Assembly: GCF_900457465.1 (NCBI RefSeq)
Contig: NZ_UAUU01000011.1
Location: forward strand, 744,001-808,000
Source: Sphingobacterium multivorum
GTDB taxonomy: Bacteria > Bacteroidota > Bacteroidia > Sphingobacteriales > Sphingobacteriaceae
Direction of reading: 5' to 3'
DNA: 64,000 nt
This document shows positions 43,236-52,156 of the stretch, piece after piece. The first letter of the stretch is position 1. Each line of letters begins with the position of its first letter. The notes under the pieces were generated by a model. The model was given only the letters and a program-made list of their open reading frames with translations. It did not search any database and was not told the origin of the DNA. The position numbers and the translations under genes were made by a program.

Positions 43236-44417
43236 TTATTGCGATGTACACTGCGCGACCGTTATTTGCTTTATTGCGCTACGTTTTTCTAGAAACTGTC
43301 GTAGGGCGATCATCAAAAAAGCAAGAAAACCAAAGCCCATCGTAAGCCATGGCGAAAATTCTACACCTTTCGAAACGATAATCCAGCCACCTACGGTAGT
43401 TCCCAAGGTTACCCCAAGATTGCCAAATGAAGTCGCTAGACTATTGGCAAATTCTAGCGCCTCGGGTGCAGAGGAAATCATATAGGTAGATGCGTTTAAG
43501 AAGCTAGGAGAATAAAGAAATCCCCACAAGGCAATCGTACAAACCGTGGCGAATAGATTGCCATCGGAAAAATACAGTAGTAAGGGGATAATAAGTGTAC
43601 CCGATAAGAAAAAGGCCGTGGTAAACGTAATATTTCGGTTGAGCATTTTCCCTGCAACCCAGTTAGCAATGACTCCGATAATACCAAATACAAATAACAT
43701 ATAACTAACCATGGTACTGTCCATATTCTTTGCTTTGTTTAAATACTCGGCGAAGTAACTATAGGTAGAAAACCAAGCTGATACCATAAAGAAATTCATG
43801 GCGGTGCTGACCAAAAAGATGGGCTTGGTTAATATTTTCATTTGACTTCCATAGGTTTTTTTTTCTTTCACGGGCAACGGAGGAATGTTAAGATAGATCG
43901 CCAATAGCGCGAATATACTGACAACTGCCTGTATTGTGAAAGAATATGTCCAGGAAGAGAGACTGGCAATGTAGGTGGCGAAGGGGACGGTTGTTACCAT
44001 GGCTATCGCAACACCACTGAAAACAATACTCATAAGCTCATTTTCATTTTGTTTCCCCCCTTTTAAAATGGCGACAGACAATGCTGTTGCAATATAGACA
44101 GGTTGGAGAAAGGCCGGAAGAATTCTTACAATAAGCAGTAACCAAAAAGGAGGGGATAATGAAGAGACAGTCGCTGTGACTAAGAAAATAGCGATGGCAG
44201 TTAACATGACTTTCTTGCGGTCGAATCCCGAAGCGAGTAATGTCATAAATGGCCCAGTTATCGCAATGATCAAAGCAAAAGCACTCAATAAATAACCTGC
44301 TTTATCGATACTGATATGATAATGATCGGCTAGTTGCGGTAAGATGCCAATAATGCCAAACTCTGTTGTGATTACTGCGAGAAAACCCAAAGCGCCTATA
44401 TATGCGTATTTTTTCAT
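43236..44417 (-). CDS. MFS efflux transporter, AraJ/Bcr-type
   Basis: 393 residues with about twelve transmembrane helices. The motif A-like loop between helices 2 and 3 reads LLASGFDRKKVMLTAIAIFL, and helix 5 has FSGVAIAMVTTVPFATYIAS, as in the AraJ/YdhP-like drug-efflux branch of the major facilitator superfamily. Exports small molecules using the proton gradient; substrate unknown. Single gene. Confidence 0.9.
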   Translation of the reverse strand: MKKYAYIGALGFLAVITTEFGIIGILPQLADHYHISIDKAGYLLSAFALIIAITGPFMTLLASGFDRKKVMLTAIAIFLVTATVSSLSPPFWLLLIVRILPAFLQPVYIATALSVAILKGGKQNENELMSIVFSGVAIAMVTTVPFATYIASLSSWTYSFTIQAVVSIFALLAIYLNIPPLPVKEKKTYGSQMKILTKPIFLVSTAMNFFMVSAWFSTYSYFAEYLNKAKNMDSTMVSYMLFVFGIIGVIANWVAGKMLNRNITFTTAFFLSGTLIIPLLLYFSDGNLFATVCTIALWGFLYSPSFLNASTYMISSAPEALEFANSLATSFGNLGVTLGTTVGGWIIVSKGVEFSPWLTMGFGFLAFLMIALRQFLEKRSAIKQITVAQCTSQ

Positions 44418-44635
44418 AAATAAAAACTGTTGTGTATGATTAATTATACGAGCAAATGTAAAGGCAAATACTTGCTTCTGGGTGTCAAGCAGCTATTTGT
44501 GTGTTACTAACAAATTTGTAAGTAATGGAAAAAGAAATTGTTATATTGGTCGGATTGTGGCGAACCCAAGGAAGGAAGAGAATGTTGTTTGATGTATAGC
44601 GCTTAAAGTCTGACTAATTGTTTCCATGATGGATT

Positions 44636-45711
44636 TTATACCTTATTTCCTGTAAGGCTACTAAACTTATTGCCAAGTTTGTCCTTATAAAAATCGCCTT
44701 CCTTCTTAAAGCTTCTTGCATCTACTTCTTCAAGCAACTGGTTTTTATAAAACACATTTTTTGTGTCTTTTCCAAAATCATTGCCCAAGAGTATAAATGT
44801 TTTTACATCGGCACCTGGGATTATTTCCTGATTAAAGAACACGTGACTTTTGTCTTTTGAATAGGAGTTGCTTCCGTAAGAGTCAATTTCTTCATCAATA
44901 GGATATAATTTAAAAGAGGGGGCATCAACATGCGCATATTTAAAATCTTTTCCTCTGAATAGGATAGTTTTATTGTCGATATTGATATGGTCCTGATCAA
45001 GCACACGAATTTTGTGAATGGTGTTAAATGGCCTCTTTACAACAGCTAACCCCTGTTGAAATGGCGGATAATAAATCGTGTCATAAATTTTTATGTAATA
45101 TTTGTTAATCGCTTCAACGTTTCCAGTATTGGCTAAAATTGCCTTAAAAGTACCGATATTAGGTGAAATATATACGGAGTCTTTGTCCTTTAGAAAGTAA
45201 TCGTTGATGAACGAAAAGGTGTTCCTGTCGACTTTTATGGGATCATTCGAATAGAAGTAATGATCCTTGTCGCGTGCCCAGTTTATATGACCCGCAACCG
45301 CTTCATATGTCTTCGGATCTGCGCCTTCGATAATATGGAAGCCCAGGACCTGATCGATATAATAAACGTGAAAACGATCTTTTGGAATCTGCTGGTCAAC
45401 ATAAAAGGAACTTTTGTCCACAAGTTTTTGGGCATCCCACGAAAATAGACCGCATTTTTGTCTTTGGCGATATCTTCTGACAGGACTTCAAACGATTTGG
45501 CGTCAGCCTGCATTTGTGAAATACCCAAGCTAAACCAATTTCCATTCTGACAATAAGCGATCTGCCCTTTCGAATCAATAAAATAGGAACCCGATTTTTG
45601 TTTATTGACGGGTTGGCCAATATTTCGACAAGAGATAAGAAAACAAGAAAAAATACAAGCTACAAAAAAAGCACGTTTTTTAATTTTTGTAATGCAGATA
45701 TGTGCTAACAT
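44636..45711 (-). pseudogene. DKNYY-repeat lipoprotein, frameshifted
   Basis: The N-terminal part (from 45711) has a lipoprotein signal VACIFSCFLISC and then DAKSFEVLSEDIAKDKNAVY. The frame changes near 45436-45438; adding one G to the GGG run on the coding strand joins VYFRG to DAQKLVDKSSFYVDQQIPKD. The C-terminal part carries further DKNYY-type repeats (DKDHYFYSNDPI, DKDSVYISPN, SKDKSHVFFNQEIIPG, GKDTKNVFYKNQLLE). Together they give one protein of about 358 residues. DKNYY proteins are of unknown function and usually surface or periplasmic. The shift may be an error in the sequence. Confidence 0.8.
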
Positions 45712-45742
45712 ATTCTTTTTTTAATTAGTTATTACCAATTAT

Positions 45743-46120
45743 TTATGAGGGTAATTGCATAAAACTTGCCCCAATAACCTTTAATGAGTTGTCAATGCGT
45801 TTCCAGGTTCTAAAATACCGGAATTTTCCTTCGAGTGGTGCCCCCATAACCTGACCTTTGGCCGTCATCGTAACGACTGAAAGTGCGGTATCTCCCACGA
45901 GCTTGATCGCATCGATTTCTGTTGTGGCTTGTTCAATAATCATTGCCTTTGACCTATGCGCATTTAGATCCATTTCTTTTGTTAGCATTTGGCCATCTGG
46001 CGCAATTGCTACCAGACTATCGTACAGAAGGAGGTCAAGAGCATCTACATCACTTGCTAGCTGAGCCGCAAAAAGCTGGTTCTCAGCTTCGATAATATCT
46101 TCTTTTGTTATTTTGTCCAT
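45743..46120 (-). CDS. NTF2-like (DUF4440/SnoaL-type) protein
   Basis: 125 residues from the ATG at 46120 (an ATG at 46141 adds seven residues). NTF2-like pattern: ITKEDIIEAENQLFAAQLAS, LDLLLYDSLVAIAPDGQMLT, and GDTALSVVTMTAKGQVMGAP with FRYFRTWKRIDNSLKVIGAS. Such cone-shaped domains act as small enzymes or binding proteins; DUF4440 members are poorly characterised. Cytoplasmic by sequence. It is 31 bases upstream of the DKNYY gene on the same strand. Confidence 0.8.
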   Translation of the reverse strand: MDKITKEDIIEAENQLFAAQLASDVDALDLLLYDSLVAIAPDGQMLTKEMDLNAHRSKAMIIEQATTEIDAIKLVGDTALSVVTMTAKGQVMGAPLEGKFRYFRTWKRIDNSLKVIGASFMQLPS

Positions 46121-46299
46121 AGTTAAATCTGATGTTACCATCTTTGTTTTAAGTGTTTATTATTTTAAAAATACTAAATCATTGTTGAGCTTTCGCCATT
46201 AGACAATTTCTTTTTTGCGCGCTATGCACCACGAGAACAGTAACTGTTTAAGTTCCTTATGACAATTTGAGATTATTAATTACACCTTCTTTTAGCTCC

Positions 46300-47100
46300 T
46301 TATTTATTTGGTGTAGGCAGCTCCTTAATCCATATATTCTTAAAATCTACGGGTTGACCTTCACTCTGTAAAGCGATAAATCCACTGCTGAGCAACTTAC
46401 CATCGATCTTCATTTTGGGGTCATACCCATTGGCCGTTCCACCTCCAATCTGAGGTTTTGAATATTCTAGTACGGTATCTCCGTTAATGATGTGTTTGAT
46501 TAACGAATCTCCCAATACAATCAATTCCCCTTTAACCCATTGATCACCATCATAGGTCTTCGAAGTAGAATTTAAACAATGTGAGGAAGCTATTTTGCCC
46601 TGATAGACCACATTGGTTCCAGGGGAACACATATTTCCTGTAGGACGGGGTTGACCATCGCTCAATCCTCCTAAAAGTTGCATTTCGACAGAAATAGGCC
46701 AGTCCTGTTCTTTCAACATTGTTCTGGGGTCCTGCGAATGAAACATCACGCCGCTGTTACGAAGCGTATAGGAGGGGGCACCTTTATGGAGCGCGCCTAC
46801 AAATCGATATTCAAACTTTAAATGATAATAAGAAAAGGGTGTTTTATAATATAAATGGCCAAATTGATCATTAAAATCATCATACTGATCATATCTGACC
46901 TTAATTATTCCATCTTCGACTCTAAACGTATTTCCGTAGTTCACACCGACATCATGATGATGAATTTTAACAAACCAATCATTGATGTCTTTTCCGTCAA
47001 ATAATGATTTCCAGCCAGTATTATCTCCCTGGCTTTTCATTCCTGCGCATCCTGCAAAAATAAGGCCGGTAGCTAATATGGAGTAAAGGATTCTTCGCAT
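46300..47100 (-). CDS. DUF1080 lipoprotein (3-keto-disaccharide hydrolase-like lectin fold)
   Basis: 266 residues from the ATG at 47100, giving a lipoprotein signal ILYSILATGLIFAGC; an upstream Met adds 11 residues. The DUF1080 fold is recognised by WKSLFDGKDINDWFVKIHHH, FRVEDGIIKVRYDQYDDFND, LKFEYRFVGALHKGAPSYTL, NSGVMFHSQDPRTMLKEQDW and GFIALQSEGQPVDFKNIWIK. Some members of the family hydrolyse 3-keto-glycosides; others bind sugars. It is anchored in the envelope. The gene stands alone. Confidence 0.9.
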   Translation of the reverse strand: MRRILYSILATGLIFAGCAGMKSQGDNTGWKSLFDGKDINDWFVKIHHHDVGVNYGNTFRVEDGIIKVRYDQYDDFNDQFGHLYYKTPFSYYHLKFEYRFVGALHKGAPSYTLRNSGVMFHSQDPRTMLKEQDWPISVEMQLLGGLSDGQPRPTGNMCSPGTNVVYQGKIASSHCLNSTSKTYDGDQWVKGELIVLGDSLIKHIINGDTVLEYSKPQIGGGTANGYDPKMKIDGKLLSSGFIALQSEGQPVDFKNIWIKELPTPNK

Positions 47101-47186
47101 AACATTGATGTTTGGTTTAAAATTGGATAGCAAGATACGATATATTACACTAAACTACACATTGCTTCAGCGGGTACCTCCGAACT

Positions 47187-47549
47187 TTACACTTTATTTG
47201 ATTTGGAATAATCTGTTATTCCAAGTTTGTTTCCGGATGGATCGTTAAATTCAACTGCTAAACCTGTCATGATCTCAAATGGCTCGCTTAAAAATACGAT
47301 CCCTTTTTCCTTAAGCCGTTCATATGTTGTCTTGACATCGGCAACGGTAAACCAAATCGTCGGTTTGGTATGTTGTAATGTACTAAGAATGATTGCAGGT
47401 TCATTGTCACCTATCTTGAAAGCCGTCATTCCCTTATCCGAAAAATCGAATTTAGTTCCTAGGCCAAGTAGATTTCCATAAAATTCCTTTGCCTTCTCGA
47501 GATTTTCTACGGGTAGAAAGAAATTGTCGTAATCCAATATTAAACTCAT
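47187..47549 (-). CDS. VOC family (glyoxalase-like) protein
   Basis: 120 residues with two beta-alpha-beta-beta-beta modules: LPVENLEKAKEFYGNLLGLG in the first and TIWFTVADVKTTYERLKEKG with AVEFNDPSGNKLGITDYSK in the second. The single-domain size matches dimeric VOC proteins (glyoxalase, dioxygenase or antibiotic-binding). A Glu or His metal site cannot be assigned with confidence. It starts 5 bases before the small ArsR-like gene stop, so the two are probably an operon. Confidence 0.85.
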   Translation of the reverse strand: MSLILDYDNFFLPVENLEKAKEFYGNLLGLGTKFDFSDKGMTAFKIGDNEPAIILSTLQHTKPTIWFTVADVKTTYERLKEKGIVFLSEPFEIMTGLAVEFNDPSGNKLGITDYSKSNKV

Positions 47550-47554
47550 TTTGT

Positions 47555-47758
47555 TCAGGATTTAATTTGCGATAGGTCAATACCAAATGCCGTCAATTGA
47601 GATGCTCCAAATTCAGTAATATAGAAATTTTTATCACTAGGATCTGCTTTTGCTAACCAGCCTTTTACAATCAGAGCCTCTAGTAAAAGTTGGCCGAGTT
47701 TTCCGCCGATATGTTCGTAACATAATTTTGCAGGCTTCATTTTATTGTTATTTTTCAT
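47555..47758 (-). CDS. stand-alone C-terminal domain of an ArsR-type regulator
   Basis: 67 residues that resemble only the C-terminal half of a subgroup of ArsR regulators: KPAKLCYEHIGGKLGQLLLE, ALIVKGWLAKADPSDKNFYI, TEFGASQLTAFGIDLSQI. In those proteins a winged-helix domain precedes this region; none is present here and no upstream coding sequence supports it. It may be a small protein that partners a full regulator, or a shortened remnant. It is directly upstream of the VOC gene with a 5-base gap. Confidence 0.6.
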   Translation of the reverse strand: MKNNNKMKPAKLCYEHIGGKLGQLLLEALIVKGWLAKADPSDKNFYITEFGASQLTAFGIDLSQIKS

Positions 47759-47952
47759 TTTCGTCTCTTATATCAAGTTAATCGTTGATTTATAATTTCT
47801 TACCTGTAAAAGTATAAAACTTCAAGTGGAAGCTAAATGACCAAAATCATTGATTCAAGTGGCTATTTGACACAATTCAGCGAGCCAATCTTTGTGAGTA
47901 GGAAAACAAAATGTATGCAAATTTGGTATCTAGAGTAGGGATTTTATAATTT

Positions 47953-49971
47953 ATGAGAAAAGAACAGGATAAAGAGCAGCAGGTAAAAAGTTTGTTTGGA
48001 CGATTTAAAGGTGAATTAAGGGATCCTGCTTATGTAAACGTTGATTTTTTGGTTTTACTCGTGGACATCATCCGGCCAAAGCATGTTCATGTACTTTATC
48101 AGGTTGATATTCAATTTTTATTGGGCTTTCTTACAGCAGCACCCGAAGAACTCCAATGTTTTCAACTTTATCTCAAAAGAGTCTTGGCTGAAAAAGATTT
48201 TGATCAATTGATTTCTGATACCGGTATAATTAGTTACGCAGATTTTTTTTATGAACTAAAAAAAAGAATCACCGAGCGGTATTTGCCTTTTCAACCACCT
48301 AAGTCTACTTTACAATATCTGTTAAATCAGGTTTTTTACAAACCTGGGGATGCGGACTGGGTTGCCGCGATTCCGCAACATCAGTTCGATGAGCTGTTTC
48401 GTGTATGTCAATTTGAAACGATTTACGATGACAAAACGGGTTTTGGAATGACCGAAATATTGTATGGGTTGGAACTGTTGGTTCAACGTATTACCGGGCG
48501 TGCAATGGAAACAGACGTAAACAAGATGGTACCCGAGTTTCAAAATTTTGATAGCCCATTTATTGCTATTATGCGGGAGTTTACCGAATTGAATGATCGT
48601 ATTTTACAATCAGAATATAAGTTTATTTCCTCGGATGATCTTTCTTATAAACAAATCTTGGTACTTCATAAGCAATGCGAATCGTATATTGAAACGGCTT
48701 TCGATAATTCACATCGTTTTGGAATTTCCATCAAAGTGAATCAATCGCTCTTACGTATGCGGCAACAACTGGAAAGGATCCGAGAAATCTTGTCGTTTTT
48801 AGTCATCGATCATGCAGATGAAAAGAGGCAAAAGACGATTGCGCTGGGCACTACACTTATTGGTTATAATTCCCGGAAAAGCAATATTCGCAAATTGGTT
48901 GGACAGAGTACACAGCTCTTGGCCTACGAAATTACGCATCATACTGCGCAGACCGGTGAGCATTATATTACCTCAAGTAAACAGGAATATTGGAAAATGT
49001 TCCGTTCAGCCTGTGGAGGAGGCCTCATTGTCGGCGTTATGTGCATCGTTAAATTATTGTTAGGTAAGATACACAGCAGTGAATTTGGTCATGCATTTCT
49101 TTACAGCATGAATTATGCGATTGGCTTTACGTTTATTTATCTTCTTGGTGCAACTTTGGCAACCAAACAGCCTGCGATGACAGCTTCTGCATTGGTGAAC
49201 GCTATTGAGCAAGGGATTTCCGAACAGGGGGACAGCAAACATCGTTATTGGAAATTTGCTGAATTGTTTGCCCGATTATTTCGGTCTCAGTTTATTGCCT
49301 TTATTGGTAATGTTGTGATGGCTTTTCCGATGAGCCTTTTTCTTGTCTGGGTAATTCAACAATTGTTTCAGGTCAATATTGCGAGCGCCAAGTGGTTACA
49401 TCTGGTCAATGATCTTAATCCAATAAAAACACCGCTGATCTTGCATGCGTCTATCGCCGGTATTTTTCTATTTCTTTCCGGGATTATTGCCGGCAGTATT
49501 TCAAACCGAGACAAACACAACTCGGTGTACTACCGCATTCAAGAACATCCCCTATTGAAAAAAATATTCGGCCAGGCAAAAACAAACAAACTAGCTTCGT
49601 TTTATGAAAAAAAATGGGCTGGTATCGTATCCAATATTTGGTTTGGGATCTTTATGGGAACGACAGCTTCCGTTGGACTTTTTTTAGGTTTAAATCTAGA
49701 TATAAGGCACATTACATTCGCCAGTGGGAATCTGGCATTGGGACTATTTGGTCATGGGATGGAGCTATCTACTGATATATGGATTTGGGGCATTTTAGGG
49801 ATTGGTATCATAGGATTCTTTAATTTTATGGTCAGCTTTTCCCTTTCCTTACTGTTAGCGTTTCGCTCGAGGAACCTTCCATCAAAAGAATTGATTAAAA
49901 TGGGAAAGGCGGTTTGGATCTATTTCAAAATAAATCCAAAACTATTTTTCTTTCCACCACAAAAAAATTAA
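47953..49971 (+). CDS. COG4389 'site-specific recombinase' family membrane protein
   Basis: 672 residues. The N-terminal half is soluble and helical (FGRFKGELRDPAYVNVDFLV, LQYLLNQVFYKPGDADWV, RMRQQLERIREILSFLV). The C-terminal half has about six to seven transmembrane helices (FRSACGGGLIVGVMCIVKLL, AFPMSLFLVWVIQQLF, GIIGFFNFMVSFSLSLLLAF). This matches the family annotated as site-specific recombinase (Gcr-like). No tyrosine or serine recombinase catalytic motif is visible, and the membrane half makes that name doubtful. A role in the envelope is more likely. Single gene. Confidence 0.75.
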   Translation: MRKEQDKEQQVKSLFGRFKGELRDPAYVNVDFLVLLVDIIRPKHVHVLYQVDIQFLLGFLTAAPEELQCFQLYLKRVLAEKDFDQLISDTGIISYADFFYELKKRITERYLPFQPPKSTLQYLLNQVFYKPGDADWVAAIPQHQFDELFRVCQFETIYDDKTGFGMTEILYGLELLVQRITGRAMETDVNKMVPEFQNFDSPFIAIMREFTELNDRILQSEYKFISSDDLSYKQILVLHKQCESYIETAFDNSHRFGISIKVNQSLLRMRQQLERIREILSFLVIDHADEKRQKTIALGTTLIGYNSRKSNIRKLVGQSTQLLAYEITHHTAQTGEHYITSSKQEYWKMFRSACGGGLIVGVMCIVKLLLGKIHSSEFGHAFLYSMNYAIGFTFIYLLGATLATKQPAMTASALVNAIEQGISEQGDSKHRYWKFAELFARLFRSQFIAFIGNVVMAFPMSLFLVWVIQQLFQVNIASAKWLHLVNDLNPIKTPLILHASIAGIFLFLSGIIAGSISNRDKHNSVYYRIQEHPLLKKIFGQAKTNKLASFYEKKWAGIVSNIWFGIFMGTTASVGLFLGLNLDIRHITFASGNLALGLFGHGMELSTDIWIWGILGIGIIGFFNFMVSFSLSLLLAFRSRNLPSKELIKMGKAVWIYFKINPKLFFFPPQKN

Positions 49972-50063
49972 AAATGGGAAGCTTCTTCCAGTGTTAGCTG
50001 AGCAATCTTGCTATTTTAAGGTCGGCGCAACACCTATACAGCTAGCAGAAGATGTGGCCCTAT

Positions 50064-50369
50064 CTAGACATTGATATCACCCGAAAGATCAGGTTTATCT
50101 TCATCATCTTTTTCTTTCTGCTCGGCTTGCGCTTCCTCCCTGTCATGGGTACGATCATCTTTAATACCCGATTGATTGGTATTGGGATCTCTATCTTCTT
50201 TGGAAGTGCCCTCTTGTTGAGCTTCGGATAAGTCTGGGCTTGGCTCCCGTGGATCTGGGTTTGGAATGGCTGCGATGATAAGAACAAGCATGCCAACATG
50301 CGTTTCTTTGGTGTTTTTAGATCTGTTCATTTTAACGAGTTTTTTAAAAAAGAACATTTTTTGATCCAT
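50064..50369 (-). CDS. small acidic low-complexity protein
   Basis: 101 residues (or 88 from the ATG at 50330, MNRSKNTKETHVGM). After a short hydrophobic stretch (MLVLIIAAIPNPDP) the chain is strongly polar and charged (PNTNQSGIKDDRTHDREEAQ, AEQKEKDDEDKPDLSGDINV), probably unstructured. No family recognised. It is immediately upstream of the lipid kinase gene stop region on the same strand. Another frame (50060-50299) is open over part of it and cannot be fully excluded. Confidence 0.45.
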   Translation of the reverse strand: MDQKMFFFKKLVKMNRSKNTKETHVGMLVLIIAAIPNPDPREPSPDLSEAQQEGTSKEDRDPNTNQSGIKDDRTHDREEAQAEQKEKDDEDKPDLSGDINV

Positions 50370-50391
50370 TATCGTTGGTTCAAATCATATT

Positions 50392-51300
50392 TTATTTATT
50401 GCCAGTGACAATTTCAACTATACCTTCGAGCGAGGTAAGCTTCAATTGTTGGCCGAAGTAACTCTTGTGCTCATCATCGATGTGTATTTCGTTGCCTTCC
50501 CATTCCATCGCCAATCGACTAGCCCGGATAGGTTTTATTTTAAATTCGACGTTGGTTCCATTCAATAGTCCATCGATATAGCTAATAAGTTCCTGGCGTT
50601 GATCGACAGTGACAATGATGATATCAAATTGTCCATCTCCAGGGGCAGCGTCAGCAGCAAGAACTAGCCGCGGTCCCATACTTGATATATTCATGATCTC
50701 AACAAGTATGCAATCTTTTTCATAATTATTTCCAGCCACTGTGAGTCTTAGTGTGGTAGCTCGGAATGTTTCTACCAGTTTGCGAAGCTGCCTTAGTGCG
50801 GTTTTGATTTCATCTTCTGCGCTCAGCTCTTCTGTATTTTTTTTATCCATTTTCTTCATCAGTAAAGGAAATACACCAAAGCCAATGGATTCAATAAAAT
50901 ACAACGGCTTTCTTTCTAGCCCCATAACCATTCCTACATCGAATTTTTTAAGTTGGCAATTTTTCCAGAGATCGATAGCTTTTTCAATGTTCAAAGGAAT
51001 ACCAAGAGAAATAGCAATATTGTTTGCAGTGCCTTGTGGGAGTATGGCGATTGGCCTTTTAAATCGTAGTTTTTTTTCCAATAGCGCCATAATTACCATT
51101 CTTATAGTCCCATCACCGCCAGCAAGGGCAATGATGTCTGTCTGCGGGTCGATTTTTTTGACAGCATCTTTTTTGGTTACTACAATGCAATTGTGGCCAA
51201 GATCTTCAATCAATTGGCATAGTTCATCTTTGTCTCCGTTTGAGTCATCCCCAGCAGCAGGATTATGTACTAACCTTATGTTTTTGCCATGTTCTTTCAT
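50392..51300 (-). CDS. diacylglycerol/sphingosine kinase family lipid kinase
   Basis: 302 residues. The DAGK catalytic domain is seen at the N-terminus: VHNPAAGDDSNGDKDELCQL and the nucleotide-binding DIIALAGGDGTIRMVIMALL, with ILPQGTANNIAISLGI downstream. The C-terminal domain has FYESIGFGVFPL-like and AAPGDGQFDIIIVTV segments. It should phosphorylate a lipid at the inner face of the membrane. It is divergent from surE, the two start codons being about 50 bases apart. Confidence 0.88.
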   Translation of the reverse strand: MKEHGKNIRLVHNPAAGDDSNGDKDELCQLIEDLGHNCIVVTKKDAVKKIDPQTDIIALAGGDGTIRMVIMALLEKKLRFKRPIAILPQGTANNIAISLGIPLNIEKAIDLWKNCQLKKFDVGMVMGLERKPLYFIESIGFGVFPLLMKKMDKKNTEELSAEDEIKTALRQLRKLVETFRATTLRLTVAGNNYEKDCILVEIMNISSMGPRLVLAADAAPGDGQFDIIIVTVDQRQELISYIDGLLNGTNVEFKIKPIRASRLAMEWEGNEIHIDDEHKSYFGQQLKLTSLEGIVEIVTGNK

Positions 51301-51351
51301 AAAAGCTGAACAAAGCCTGCTTGAGATTGGTTTTCATAGAAAAGGACAGTT

Positions 51352-52086
51352 ATGAATATACTTATTACCAATGATGATGGCATTTATTCACCGGGGATTG
51401 CGGCACTGGCAAATGCAGCAAAGGAGTTTGGGACGGTAATGATTGTTGCGCCCGATGTGGAGCAATCTTCTATGGGACATGCTATTACGCATTCCCGGCC
51501 CTTAAGCTACCGACGTGCACCGATAACTTTTGAGGATATTGAAGCGTTTAGGGTAAATGGCACTCCAGCAGACTGTGTGGCGTTGGGTCTACATATGTTT
51601 CCCGATACGCAGGTTGTACTTTCGGGTATTAACATGGGACCAAATTTAGGCAATTCCATGTGGCATTCCGGAACTTTGGCTGCGGCAAAGCAGGCGACAC
51701 TGCTCGGTATTACCGGTATAGCATTGAGCACACCCGTAGGAAAGACCGAGCCGGATTTTGAAGGATTGTATCCGTGGACAACCGATGTGCTGAAGATTTT
51801 ACTGAAAAATAAAGGCCCTGCTCTCTATAATGTGAATTTTCCAGCCAACCCGGAGGGGCTTTCCTGGACAAGACAATCAGTACGTTTATATGATGGCCGT
51901 GTGGTGCCCGGAGAGGATCCTATGGGAAGGAAAAACTATTGGATCACAGTGGTGCCATTAGAACCTGCTGAAAAAGGTACTGATCGCTGGGCAGTAGAAC
52001 ACAATTTGGTTTCTATTACGCCTTTACGTCTTGATCTTACTGCACATGATGAACTTGCAGCAAGGGAGACAGGCGAACATAAATAA
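51352..52086 (+). CDS. surE: 5'/3'-nucleotidase SurE
   Basis: 244 residues, close to the usual length. The start MNILITNDDGIYSPGIAALA holds the metal ligands Asp8 and Asp9; APDVEQSSMGHAITHSRPL and VLSGINMGPNLGNSMWHSGT are the other family blocks (Ser and Asn metal/phosphate ligands). It removes phosphate from nucleoside 5' or 3' monophosphates and polyphosphate and is linked to stationary-phase survival. Single gene on the plus strand. Confidence 0.95.
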   Translation: MNILITNDDGIYSPGIAALANAAKEFGTVMIVAPDVEQSSMGHAITHSRPLSYRRAPITFEDIEAFRVNGTPADCVALGLHMFPDTQVVLSGINMGPNLGNSMWHSGTLAAAKQATLLGITGIALSTPVGKTEPDFEGLYPWTTDVLKILLKNKGPALYNVNFPANPEGLSWTRQSVRLYDGRVVPGEDPMGRKNYWITVVPLEPAEKGTDRWAVEHNLVSITPLRLDLTAHDELAARETGEHK

Positions 52087-52156
52087 TAGGTAGTAATAAA
52101 AGAAAATACGATGGTAACAGCCGAAAATTTAATACGAAATCTTGGTTTATACTTTA

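Noticed and set aside
47953..49971. Evidence for an integron or phage recombination module
   Set aside because: The only hint is the family name of this protein; no attachment sites, cassettes or phage genes are nearby.
50060..50299. Alternative minus-strand frame over the small acidic protein
   Set aside because: Its composition (basic, Met-rich, no pattern) looks like a shifted reading of the acidic low-complexity frame.
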